From positions 1 through 64,000 of the forward strand of contig NZ_JXWY01000033.1 of assembly GCF_000934465.1 (NCBI RefSeq): a stretch of DNA of 64,000 bases, written 5' to 3'. A model generated the notes under the pieces. That model did not search any database, was not told where the DNA came from, and saw only the letters and a program-made list of their open reading frames with translations. Shown piece by piece: positions 42,018 to 49,680 of the stretch. Made by a program: the position numbers and the translations under genes. Each line of letters starts with the position of its first letter. The stretch's first letter is position 1. This DNA is from Staphylococcus microti. GTDB taxonomy: Bacteria; Bacillota; Bacilli; Staphylococcales; Staphylococcaceae.

Positions 42018-43146
42018 CGTATACCTCCTTTAGTGCGTTGTCTAAGTCTGAGATGAGGTCGTCAACATTTTCTAGCCCAACGCTAATTCGGAAAAGACCG
42101 AATGTAATGCCGCGTGCTTCACGTATCGCTTGTGGAATCGCTGCGTGTGACATCGTATTGGGATGTGACACAATTGTTTCGACACCACCTAAACTCACGG
42201 AAACAAGTGGAATTGTGAGTGCATCAACAAATGCTTGTGCCTTCGTTTCATCTGCTAAGCGAAAACCGAGTGCCGCACCGCCGTGATGTGCTTGACGTAA
42301 ATGAATGTCGCTATTTCCTGGGTAATATACTTCAGCAATCGCAGGATGTTGTGCGAGAAATGCTTGGATTTTTTCAGCACTTTCAACAGATTGTTTAAAA
42401 CGAACGGCTAAAGTTTTCAAATGTTGTGCCAATGTCCAGCTATCGTAAACCGATAAAGCTGTTCCTGTGCCATTTTGAATAAGATAAAGTGCTTCGGCAA
42501 TGTCGTCATCATTGGTGATAACTGCACCCGCAATAACGTCGCTATGACCGCTTAAAAATTTTGTAGCGCTATGAATGACGATGTCAGCGCCTAAATCTAA
42601 AGGCTGTTGACCAAGCGGTGTCATAAACGTATTATCCACAGCGACACGCAAGTGATGACGATGTGCAATATCAATCACTGCTGGAATGTTCGTAATTTTA
42701 AACAATGGATTCGATGGCGTTTCAATATAAATCAACGCTGTATTTTGTTGTATCGCTTGTTCAATGTTGCGTGGGTCTTCAGCATTTACAGTTGTAAAAG
42801 TAATGTTGAACTTGGACAAAATTTGTTCAGTTAACCGGAAAGTCCCACCATACACATCATCAGGAAGAATGACGTGATCGCCTGCTTGAAGGGTTAAGAA
42901 TACCGCTGTAATTGCAGTAATACCTGAATTGAACGCAAAGCCGTGTTTGCCATTTTCAAGCTGTGCTAACTTCGTCTCGAGATTTTCTCGGTTCGGATTC
43001 CCACTTCTAGCATAGTCGTATGCAGTTTCCCCACCTAATTGTTGTTGATGATACGTTGATGAGTAGTAAAGTGGTTGGTTCGCACTTTGGTATGTCGGGT
43101 CACGATGTGCATCGTGAATTAATTGTGTTTGTTTCGTTAAACTCAT
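41971..43146 (-). CDS. metC: Cystathionine beta-lyase
   Basis: PLP enzyme that splits cystathionine to homocysteine, pyruvate and ammonia. 391 residues, Cys/Met metabolism family, with YDYARSGNPNRENLE, YIETPSNPLFKI, the PLP lysine in HSATKFLSGHSDVIAG (about residue 196), and SLGGVETIVSHP near the end. Cystathionine gamma-lyase activity cannot be excluded by sequence, but the operon position (metI-metC-metF-metE) supports MetC. Confidence 0.9.
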   Translation of the reverse strand: MSLTKQTQLIHDAHRDPTYQSANQPLYYSSTYHQQQLGGETAYDYARSGNPNRENLETKLAQLENGKHGFAFNSGITAITAVFLTLQAGDHVILPDDVYGGTFRLTEQILSKFNITFTTVNAEDPRNIEQAIQQNTALIYIETPSNPLFKITNIPAVIDIAHRHHLRVAVDNTFMTPLGQQPLDLGADIVIHSATKFLSGHSDVIAGAVITNDDDIAEALYLIQNGTGTALSVYDSWTLAQHLKTLAVRFKQSVESAEKIQAFLAQHPAIAEVYYPGNSDIHLRQAHHGGAALGFRLADETKAQAFVDALTIPLVSVSLGGVETIVSHPNTMSHAAIPQAIREARGITFGLFRISVGLENVDDLISDLDNALKEVYDESIIKYPQAQSSSG

Positions 43147-44246
43147 ACCGTCACATCCTCTCTAGACTTTTCTAATGCTTGTATTAAGTCATTTTCAATA
43201 TCTTCATAAGCTTCTATACCGATAGATAATCGAATTAAGTGTTGGTCAATACCACGCAAATCTTTTTCTTCATCCGGCATATCGACATGTGTTTGTGTGT
43301 AAGGGAACGTAATGAACGTTTCAGTACCACCTAAGCTTTCAGCAAAGCGACAAACTTTAATATGTTCAAGCAATGCGCCAACCGAGTAGCCCGGTTCTAA
43401 CCTTAAACTCAACATGCCAGTACGTCCGCTATACAGTACTTCTGTAATGCCATCAAGTGTTTGGCAGCGTTTTGCAAGGCGTTGCGCATTTTCTTCTGAA
43501 CGTTCCACACGTAAATGCAATGTTTTTAAGCCGCGCTGTAATAAGTAGCTATCAAATGGTGAAAGTGTCGCGCCAATCATGTTATGTAAGATGTTCAGTT
43601 CTTCTGCAAGTTCAGCATCTTTCACTGTCACGACCCCAGCGAGTACATCGTTGTGACCGCTGATATATTTTGTTGCTGAATGAAGTACGATATCCGCACC
43701 ATCTTTTAGTGGTGTTGATAGATACGGCGTCAAAAATGTATTGTCTATAATTGTCAAAATGTCATGTTGTTTCGCCAGTATGTAATAAGGTGCAGGGTCA
43801 ATTTCAATCATGAGTGGGTTCGAGATAGGTTCAATAAAAAAGGCACGTGTATTTGAATTAATATGTTCAGCTACTTCTGTGATGTCTTCAAAGTGCACAT
43901 ATTTAAATTTGATACCGTATTGTTGCTCGTAAAATTGAAATAAGCGAAATGTGCCACCGTATAAATCATAAGAAACGAGTATTTCATCTTCTGGTTGAAA
44001 TAGATTGCAAATTAATTGAATACTCGCCATGCCACTCGCAGTTGCAAAAGTCGCAACACCGCCTTCCAACTTGGCAAATGCTTCTTCAAACGCATTGCGC
44101 GTTGGGTTTTTCGTTCGTGAATAATCGTAGCCTGTTGATTGACCGAGTCCTTGATGTGCATATGCAGTTGAAAGATAGATTGGGTTAGCGATTGCACCTG
44201 TACAATCATCTGTCAGTGCAATTTGTGCAAGTTCTGTAGATTTCAT
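43143..44246 (-). CDS. metI: Cystathionine gamma-synthase / O-acetylhomoserine-utilising
   Basis: Joins O-acetylhomoserine (from MetX) and cysteine into cystathionine. The 367-residue PLP enzyme shows YDYSRTKNPTRNAFE, the PLP lysine in HSATKYISGHNDVLAG and SLGGTETFITFP. It is the first gene of the operon and overlaps metC by four bases. Preceded by the T-box leader. Direct sulfhydrylation is a possible side activity. Confidence 0.91.
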   Translation of the reverse strand: MKSTELAQIALTDDCTGAIANPIYLSTAYAHQGLGQSTGYDYSRTKNPTRNAFEEAFAKLEGGVATFATASGMASIQLICNLFQPEDEILVSYDLYGGTFRLFQFYEQQYGIKFKYVHFEDITEVAEHINSNTRAFFIEPISNPLMIEIDPAPYYILAKQHDILTIIDNTFLTPYLSTPLKDGADIVLHSATKYISGHNDVLAGVVTVKDAELAEELNILHNMIGATLSPFDSYLLQRGLKTLHLRVERSEENAQRLAKRCQTLDGITEVLYSGRTGMLSLRLEPGYSVGALLEHIKVCRFAESLGGTETFITFPYTQTHVDMPDEEKDLRGIDQHLIRLSIGIEAYEDIENDLIQALEKSREDVTV

Positions 44247-44261
44247 CGTGATACAACCTCC

Positions 44262-44655
44262 TCAAACAAAATAAAAAAGCTTCCGTCCTTTATAGCCGAT
44301 CAATAAATCGGAATATAAAGGACGAAAGCTTTTTCGCGGTACCACCTTTGTTCGTTACTTTATCACTAAAGCAACCTCTTCCAGTACGCCAAATTGTTCG
44401 ATGTACGTTAAGAGTATGCGTATACAGTGAGGGTGTATACGTGGAATTCCAGTACGCCATCTAACAACATGTTAATACTGTATCGCTATAACGGGCGAAC
44501 CCGGTGATACCTCATATTGGCATCAACACTCCAAGGCCATTTTCAAACGTGCTTTCAATATCTTCTCTCAGCAAATGAAGATTCTCTGTAATCGCAGGGG
44601 ACGTTCTACTTTCCTTTTTACAGTGTTTCGAATATTGTGTGTTTTGTTTTGGTAA
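44262..44655 (-). promoter_or_regulatory. Methionine T-box leader of the metICFE operon
   Basis: On the minus strand the T-box AAGGTGGTACCGCG (about 44335-44348) is followed by a long terminator stem AAAGCTTTCGTCCTTTATA/TATAAAGGACGGAAGCTTTT and a T run. The leader is about 390 nt, long for a T-box, and contains the 13-nt direct repeat TGGCGTACTGGAA twice. An ATG in CAATATGAGGTATCACC is a plausible methionine specifier. Confidence 0.9.
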
Positions 44656-44660
44656 AACAC

Positions 44661-44689
44661 ACTTTACACGAATAGAAAAATGTTGTCAA
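44661..44689 (-). promoter_or_regulatory. Promoter of the met operon
   Basis: On the minus strand a perfect TTGACA, 17 bases and TAAAGT. Confidence 0.85.
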
Positions 44690-44692
44690 CAC

Positions 44693-44707
44693 ATTTATCA
44701 GAAAATT
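44693..44707 (-). promoter_or_regulatory. CodY-box-like operator upstream of the met promoter
   Basis: AATTTTCTGATAAAT on the minus strand matches the CodY consensus AATTTTCWGAAAATT at 13 of 15 positions and ends three bases before the -35. Repression by CodY when branched-chain amino acids and GTP are plentiful is expected. Confidence 0.6.
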
Positions 44708-44819
44708 TCGAGTAGATAGAAATTTGAGCGTCTTTTTAAATGATGGGTATCCCTTGTCTATCTAGGGCGCAACCAGTAAAATAGAATAGTCAAATTTTTT
44801 GCGAGAGTAGGTGATAAAG

Positions 44820-45635
44820 ATGTCGGATATCGTATCTATGTCAGGTAATGAACAAATCAAAATGGTACAACTTGAAAAAATCCGCCCGAATCCTTATCAA
44901 CCACGGAAAGATTTTGATCATGATAAACTCGCAGAACTTTCAGAGTCGATTGTGCAACACGGTGTTTTACAGCCGATTGTGGTAACGGAATCTATCCAAG
45001 GCTATTACATCGTTGCAGGAGAACGTCGTTACCGTGCAAGTCAACTCGCAGGCCTAACACATATTCCAGCGATTGTAAGACAGCTGTCAGATCATGAAAT
45101 GAGAGAGTTAGCGATTATTGAGAACTTGCAACGAGAGAATTTGAATGCTGTGGAAGAAGCGGAGAGCTACCAGCAATTGATGCAGGCGCACAACATGACA
45201 CAACAAGCAGTTGCGGCTCGACTTGGTAAATCTCGTCCGTATATCGCGAATATGTTACGCTTGTTAAAATTGCCAACAGCGATTCGACAATTGATTCGAG
45301 AAGGGACATTGTCAGGCGGACATGGTCGTACACTGTTAGCTTTGAAAGATCCTGAGAAGATGCGTGAATACGCAGATTTAGCCGTCCGGGAGTCTTGGAG
45401 TGTCCGTTATTTGGAGCAACGTGTCGCTGAAACTCAGCCAACATCCGAAGATAAACACGAACAAGTAAAGCAACCGAAAAAGCCGCAACTCATTCGCCAA
45501 CACGAGCAACAGCTTAGCGAACAGTATGGTACATCGGTAGAAATTGCGACGAAACGTAATGAAGGGCAAGTAACTTTTACATTTCATTCAGAAGCAGATT
45601 ATCGACGACTGATTCAGTTGTTGAAACACAAATAG
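44820..45635 (+). CDS. parB: Chromosome partitioning protein ParB (Spo0J)
   Basis: CTP-dependent clamp that loads at parS and recruits SMC to the origin. From the ATG at 44820 (AGGTGAT site upstream; a GTG at 44811 is poorer) the 271-residue product has NPYQPRKDF, the CTP-binding region GVLQPIVV and AGERRYRA, and ENLQRENLNAVEEAESY. The helix-turn-helix reads TQQAVAARLGKSRPYIANMLRLL. No parA/soj is adjacent, as usual in staphylococci. Confidence 0.94.
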   Translation: MSDIVSMSGNEQIKMVQLEKIRPNPYQPRKDFDHDKLAELSESIVQHGVLQPIVVTESIQGYYIVAGERRYRASQLAGLTHIPAIVRQLSDHEMRELAIIENLQRENLNAVEEAESYQQLMQAHNMTQQAVAARLGKSRPYIANMLRLLKLPTAIRQLIREGTLSGGHGRTLLALKDPEKMREYADLAVRESWSVRYLEQRVAETQPTSEDKHEQVKQPKKPQLIRQHEQQLSEQYGTSVEIATKRNEGQVTFTFHSEADYRRLIQLLKHK

Positions 45636-45665
45636 TAAGTAAATTAATAGAGAAAGGGTATGATT

Positions 45666-46553
45666 ATGCAAAAATTTGAATCTATCATTAAAGGAATGGT
45701 ACAACCGTTTCTTGAACCAGAGACGTATTCTAATCTTTTGACACAATTAGTCATTGTCGGCGTATATGTGCTGGCCGCGTTTATCGTGACACGCGTTTTG
45801 AATAAAGTAATCGCACAATTTTTCAAAGTGAATAGTAAAGCCGGCAGAATGGGGCGTTCTAAACGCTCTAAAACATTGATTACACTTGTACAAAATGCGG
45901 CGGGTTACCTTGTGTGGTTTATTACACTGACAACGATTTTAAGCAAATTTGGTATTAGTGTTGAAAGTATTTTAGCCGGTGCAGGGGTCGTTGGTTTAGC
46001 CATCGGTTTTGGTGCGCAAACATTAGTGAAAGACGTCATTACAGGCTTCTTCATTATTTTTGAGAATCAGTTTGATGTCGGTGACTATGTGAGTATTAAG
46101 AATAACAGTGCACCGATTGCGGAAGGTACAGTAAAGGCAATCGGACTTCGTTCTACACGTATTTTATCCATTACAGGTGAGCTTTCTACAATTCCAAATG
46201 GTACAATGAGTGAAGTAACGAACTACTCGGTCACAAACGGTGTAGCGATTATTAACATTCCAGTTTCAATTGATGAAAATCTTGAAGCTGTAGAGAAAAA
46301 GATGAATCAATTTCTTAAACAAATCCCACAAAAATATGATTTGTTTTTGGAAGCACCAGAAGTCTTAGGTGTAGATGCTGTCAACGGTTATGAAGCGAGC
46401 ATTCGTATTGCTGGCGAAACGGCACCGGGTGAAAATTTCACAGGGGCACGTATTTTACGCCGTGAGCTCAAAGACTTTTTACAAGCAGAAGGCATTAAAG
46501 CACCTGCACCAACGCTCGTTCAAATGTATCAACAAAACAGTGAACAACAATAA
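45666..46553 (+). CDS. mscS: Small-conductance mechanosensitive channel (MscS family)
   Basis: Opens under membrane tension to release solutes. About 295 residues from the ATG at 45666, chosen because AAAGG sits too close to the ATG at 45660. It has three hydrophobic segments, with the pore helix region ILAGAGVVGLAIGFGAQTLV (about 105-125) followed by KDVITGFFIIFENQFDVGD, then the beta domain and mixed C-terminal domain. It lies between parB and ychF as in S. aureus. Confidence 0.9.
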   Translation: MQKFESIIKGMVQPFLEPETYSNLLTQLVIVGVYVLAAFIVTRVLNKVIAQFFKVNSKAGRMGRSKRSKTLITLVQNAAGYLVWFITLTTILSKFGISVESILAGAGVVGLAIGFGAQTLVKDVITGFFIIFENQFDVGDYVSIKNNSAPIAEGTVKAIGLRSTRILSITGELSTIPNGTMSEVTNYSVTNGVAIINIPVSIDENLEAVEKKMNQFLKQIPQKYDLFLEAPEVLGVDAVNGYEASIRIAGETAPGENFTGARILRRELKDFLQAEGIKAPAPTLVQMYQQNSEQQ

Positions 46554-46567
46554 GTGAAAGGTGCGTG

Positions 46568-46786
46568 ATGAACGTGTCTGCAAAATACGGTTTAAATGAT
46601 ATAGTAGAGATGAAGAAACAACATGCATGTGGCACGAATCGCTTTAAAATTATTCGCATGGGTGCGGACATTCGCATCAAGTGTGAAGCATGTCAGCGGA
46701 GTATTATGTTGCCACGTCAAACATTTAATAAAAAACTAAAAAGTGTACTCGAATCTGCGAGTACGAATGATAAGGAGAATGAATAA
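46568..46786 (+). CDS. DUF951-family small protein
   Basis: A 72-residue protein with a CxxC pair and one more Cys: KKQHACGTNRFKIIRMGADI and KCEACQRSIMLPR. This suggests a small zinc-ribbon-like or nucleic-acid-binding fold. The ATG at 46568 follows AAAGGTG. The stop shares its last base with the ychF start (TAATG). It is conserved upstream of ychF in Bacillota; function is unknown. Confidence 0.88.
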   Translation: MNVSAKYGLNDIVEMKKQHACGTNRFKIIRMGADIRIKCEACQRSIMLPRQTFNKKLKSVLESASTNDKENE

Positions 46787-47883
46787 TGGCTTTAACAGCG
46801 GGTATTGTAGGTTTACCTAACGTCGGGAAGTCTACGCTATTTAACGCAATTACAAAGGCAGGCGCATTAGCAGCGAACTATCCTTTTGCGACGATTGATC
46901 CTAACGTAGGGATTGTAGAAGTACCAGATAAACGTTTAGACAAATTAGCAGAAATTGTAAATCCTAAGAAAACATTGCCAACCACTTTTGAATTTACGGA
47001 TATTGCAGGGATTGTAAAAGGTGCGTCAAAAGGGGAAGGACTTGGGAACAAATTCTTATCACACATTCGTGAAGTAGACGCTATTTGCCAAGTGGTACGT
47101 GCATTCGACGATGATAACGTGACACACGTTGCAGGTCGTGTTAATCCAATTGAAGACATTGAAGTTATCAATATGGAGCTTGTTTTGGCGGATCTTGAGT
47201 CAGTAGAAAAACGCTTGCCACGTATTGAAAAAATGGCACGTCAAAAAGATAAAACAGCAATGAATGAAGTACGTATTTTGAGCAAAATTAAAGAAGCGCT
47301 TGAAGAAGGAAAACCTGTACGTAGTTTAGAATTCAACGATGAAGACCAAAAGTATGTTAACCAAGCACATTTATTAACATCAAAATCAATGCTTTATATC
47401 GCCAATGTAGGTGAAGATGAAGTAAACGATGCGGACAACGATAAAGTTACAGCAATTCGTGAATACGCAGCTAAAGAAGACTCAGAAGTGATCGTAATCA
47501 GCGCAAAAATTGAAGAAGAAATTGCGACACTTGATGATGAAGACAAAGAAATGTTCTTAGAAGAGTTAGGCATTGAAGAGCCAGGCTTACATCGCTTAAT
47601 TCGTAAAACGTATGACTTACTTGGACTTGCTACATACTTTACAGCAGGTGTACAAGAAGTACGTGCTTGGACATTTAAAGAAGGTATGACAGCACCACAA
47701 TGTGCCGGTATCATTCACACAGACTTTGAACGTGGATTTATCCGTGCAGAAGTCACAAGTTATGAAGACTTCGTAAACAATAATGGTGAGCAAGGTGCGA
47801 AAGAAGCAGGTAAAATGCGCCTTGAAGGTAAAGACTATATCATGCAAGATGGCGACGTCGTGCATTTCCGTTTTAATGTGTAA
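46786..47883 (+). CDS. ychF: Redox-regulated ATPase YchF (OLA1/EngD)
   Basis: Obg-related P-loop protein that prefers ATP. 365 residues: G1 GLPNVGKSTLFNAITKA (residues 8-24), FTDIAGIVKGASKGEGLGNK (switch region), a coiled-coil insertion (about 130-200), and a C-terminal TGS domain with VQEVRAWTFKEGMTAPQCAG. Implicated in stress responses and ribosome association. Confidence 0.95.
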   Translation: MALTAGIVGLPNVGKSTLFNAITKAGALAANYPFATIDPNVGIVEVPDKRLDKLAEIVNPKKTLPTTFEFTDIAGIVKGASKGEGLGNKFLSHIREVDAICQVVRAFDDDNVTHVAGRVNPIEDIEVINMELVLADLESVEKRLPRIEKMARQKDKTAMNEVRILSKIKEALEEGKPVRSLEFNDEDQKYVNQAHLLTSKSMLYIANVGEDEVNDADNDKVTAIREYAAKEDSEVIVISAKIEEEIATLDDEDKEMFLEELGIEEPGLHRLIRKTYDLLGLATYFTAGVQEVRAWTFKEGMTAPQCAGIIHTDFERGFIRAEVTSYEDFVNNNGEQGAKEAGKMRLEGKDYIMQDGDVVHFRFNV

Positions 47884-47899
47884 AGAAAATAAGTCAAAC

Positions 47900-47935
47900 A
47901 CCGTCTTTCAGTATTTCTGGGAGGCGGTATTTTAT
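47900..47935 (+). terminator. Probable ychF terminator
   Basis: ACCG, CT and CAG pair with CTG, AG and CGGT in an interrupted stem followed by ATTTTATT. Confidence 0.5.
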
Positions 47936-47974
47936 TGTGTGCGCCCGTCATGGTTTGACCGTTGTAATAAAATA

Positions 47975-48039
47975 GGCATCTCAACATGCTAGAATAATAT
48001 TTGGTCAGCCAACCAATATTAACTACACGAAGAGATGCC
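47975..48039 (+). repeat. IS200-type left end: nested hairpins with bulged T
   Basis: GGCATCTC (47975-47982) pairs with GAGATGCC (48032-48039). Inside it AATATT-T-GGT pairs with ACC-AATATT (47996-48020), leaving one extrahelical T. The outer stem covers the ribosome-binding region of the tnpA relic, the arrangement known to repress IS200 transposase translation. Confidence 0.6.
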
Positions 48040-48042
48040 AAA

Positions 48043-48168
48043 ATGTCTAATGACACAGACAGTTTAGCACATACCAAATGGAATTGTAAGTATCACATCA
48101 TTTTTATGTCCAAAAATGATATACGGCAAAATAAAAAGAGCTATCAGTATGATTTTGAACACATATAA
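48043..48168 (+). pseudogene. tnpA: Truncated IS200-family transposase TnpA
   Basis: The frame reads MSNDTDSLAHTKWNCKYHII and then FMSKNDIRQNKKSYQYDFEHI before a stop at residue 42. The first 21 residues are the classic start of IS200 transposases, which have about 150. The HUH and tyrosine motifs are missing, and the sequence from 48169 to about 48250 shows no further similarity I can see. This is an inactive relic between ychF and rpsF. Confidence 0.8.
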
Positions 48169-48260
48169 AAGTAATTTCGTCGAACAGTGCGTGTTAAGAA
48201 GTATCAACTAGAAAATAGGTACCTTATCTGTCATGTAAAATAAAAAATAATAGTTGATGA

Positions 48261-48289
48261 TTGTAAAAAGGCAAGGGGTGTGATACAAT
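48261..48289 (+). promoter_or_regulatory. Promoter of rpsF-ssb-rpsR
   Basis: TTGTAA, 17 bases and TACAAT, about 85 bp before the rpsF ATG. Confidence 0.75.
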
Positions 48290-48316
48290 TTTGAAATGTG
48301 AGTAATGAAAATTATT

Positions 48317-48360
48317 CCTTGCTTGTTGCATATGAGTAACAAGCCGCATAGACCACAAGG
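48317..48360 (+). promoter_or_regulatory. Candidate S6:S18 autoregulatory leader of rpsF
   Basis: CCTTG (48317-48321) pairs with CAAGG (48356-48360), and CTTGTT pairs with AACAAG inside. An unpaired CCG follows the inner stem. A stem with a CCG bulge is the known motif for feedback binding by the S6-S18 complex in Bacillota. The outer stem takes up part of the AAGGAGG ribosome site. Confidence 0.6.
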
Positions 48361-48375
48361 AGGTGCAAATATACA

Positions 48376-48672
48376 ATGAGAAAATATGAAGTAATGTACA
48401 TCGTTCGTCCTAACATCGAGGAAGATGCACGTAAAGCAGTTGTTGAACGTTTCAACGGAATTTTAGCTTCTGACGGTTCTGAAGTATTAGAAACAAAGGA
48501 CTGGGGTAAACGTCGCTTAGCTTACGAAATTGAAGATTTCAAAGATGGTTACTACTACATCGTACGTATCCAAACTGAAAACAACACAGCGACTGACGAA
48601 TTCCAACGTTTAGCAAAAATCAATGACGATATCATTCGTTACATTGTTGTTCGTGAAGACGAAGAAAAGTAA
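48376..48672 (+). CDS. rpsF: 30S ribosomal protein S6
   Basis: A 98-residue S6 starting [20 protein letters not shown], with [19 protein letters not shown] in the centre. Binds 16S rRNA together with S18, encoded two genes downstream. AAGGAGG precedes the ATG. Confidence 0.97.
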   Translation: MRKYEVMYIVRPNIEEDARKAVVERFNGILASDGSEVLETKDWGKRRLAYEIEDFKDGYYYIVRIQTENNTATDEFQRLAKINDDIIRYIVVREDEEK

Positions 48673-48697
48673 TAGAATTTTAATGGGGGCGTGAAGC

Positions 48698-49207
48698 ATG
48701 ATTAACAGAGTCGTATTAGTAGGTCGATTAACAAAAGATCCTGAATACAGAACGACACCCTCAGGCGTAAGTGTAGCGACTTTTACTCTCGCAGTGAATC
48801 GTACGTTTACGAATGCGCAAGGAGAACGTGAAGCAGATTTTATTAACTGCGTTGTTTTCCGTAAACAAGCTGAGAATGTTAATAATTTCTTATTCAAAGG
48901 TAGCCTTGCAGGTGTTGATGGTCGCTTACAGTCACGCAGTTACGAAAACCAAGAAGGTCGCCGTGTGTATGTCACTGAAGTTGTTTGTGATAGTGTTCAA
49001 TTCCTTGAGCCAAAATCAGCGAATCAACGACACGCACAAAATAGTCCTAACACAGGAAATGACTTCCAAAGTTATGGACAAGGTTTCGGTGGACAACAAC
49101 AAGGCCAAAATTCGTCATATCAAAACAATCAACCAGCACGTAATGACAACCCATTTGCGAATGCGAACGGGCCAATAGACATTAGTGATGATGATTTACC
49201 ATTCTAA
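48698..49207 (+). CDS. ssb: Single-stranded DNA-binding protein
   Basis: A 169-residue SSB: OB fold at residues 1-110 ([36 protein letters not shown]), a Gln/Asn/Gly-rich flexible linker, and the acidic tip DISDDDLPF that docks partner proteins. It lies between rpsF and rpsR as in most Bacillota. Confidence 0.97.
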   Translation: MINRVVLVGRLTKDPEYRTTPSGVSVATFTLAVNRTFTNAQGEREADFINCVVFRKQAENVNNFLFKGSLAGVDGRLQSRSYENQEGRRVYVTEVVCDSVQFLEPKSANQRHAQNSPNTGNDFQSYGQGFGGQQQGQNSSYQNNQPARNDNPFANANGPIDISDDDLPF

Positions 49208-49256
49208 CAAACGAACTTAACAATACAAATACTTAACAAGAAGGGAGGCACACATC

Positions 49257-49499
49257 ATGGCAGGTGGACCAAGAAGAGGTGGTCGTCGTCGTAAAAAAGT
49301 TTGTTATTTTACAGCAAACGGTATTACACACATCGACTACAAAGACACTGAATTATTAAAACGTTTCATTTCTGAACGTGGTAAAATTTTGCCTCGTCGT
49401 GTGACAGGTACTTCAGCTAAATATCAACGTATGTTGACTACAGCAATCAAACGCGCACGTCATATGGCATTATTACCATTCGTTAAAGACGAAGCGTAA
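49257..49499 (+). CDS. rpsR: 30S ribosomal protein S18
   Basis: An 80-residue basic protein: [18 protein letters not shown] at the start and [17 protein letters not shown] later, the S18 signature. GGGAGG precedes the ATG. Its 3' flank is duplicated 1.2 kb downstream (see the direct repeats). The 3' end of rpsR is an integration site for staphylococcal islands, from general knowledge. Confidence 0.97.
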   Translation: MAGGPRRGGRRRKKVCYFTANGITHIDYKDTELLKRFISERGKILPRRVTGTSAKYQRMLTTAIKRARHMALLPFVKDEA

Positions 49500-49500
49500 G

Positions 49501-49554
49501 CTATATAAAACCTCGCAGCTCATTATAGAGTGTGCGAGGTTTTTTCGTTCTTCA
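49501..49554 (+). repeat. Direct repeat copy 1: rpsR terminator flank
   Basis: Begins two bases after the rpsR stop. It contains the terminator CCTCGCA...TGCGAGG and TTTTTT and ends CGTTCTTCA. The 48 nt at 49507-49554 are identical to 50751-50798, and six more bases upstream match if one A is inserted. It serves as the rpsR terminator. Confidence 0.95.
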
Positions 49555-49610
49555 AAGGGGAGGGTCTATGTTTAAGAAGAATAGCTTTTTGTTTTTAAAG
49601 ATACTTTTTC

Positions 49611-49649
49611 AATATAATACATATCAACGAGATATTTGTGTATAATATT
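49611..49649 (+). promoter_or_regulatory. Promoter region and inverted repeat upstream of the Abi gene
   Basis: AATATAATACA (49611-49621) and TGTATAATATT (49639-49649) form an 11-bp inverted repeat with one mismatch. The short stem TATC/GATA (49622-49634) lies inside. Each arm holds a perfect TATAAT; the first has TTGTTT 18 bases upstream. It could be an operator, a pair of promoters, or the start of a structured RNA. Confidence 0.45.
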
Positions 49650-49680
49650 TATAGTATTAGGCAAGATGGGGGTGTCTTAA

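Noticed and set aside
47835-48077. 80-codon minus frame across the ychF end and the IS200 relic
   Set aside because: It is antisense to the recognisable ychF and tnpA sequences.
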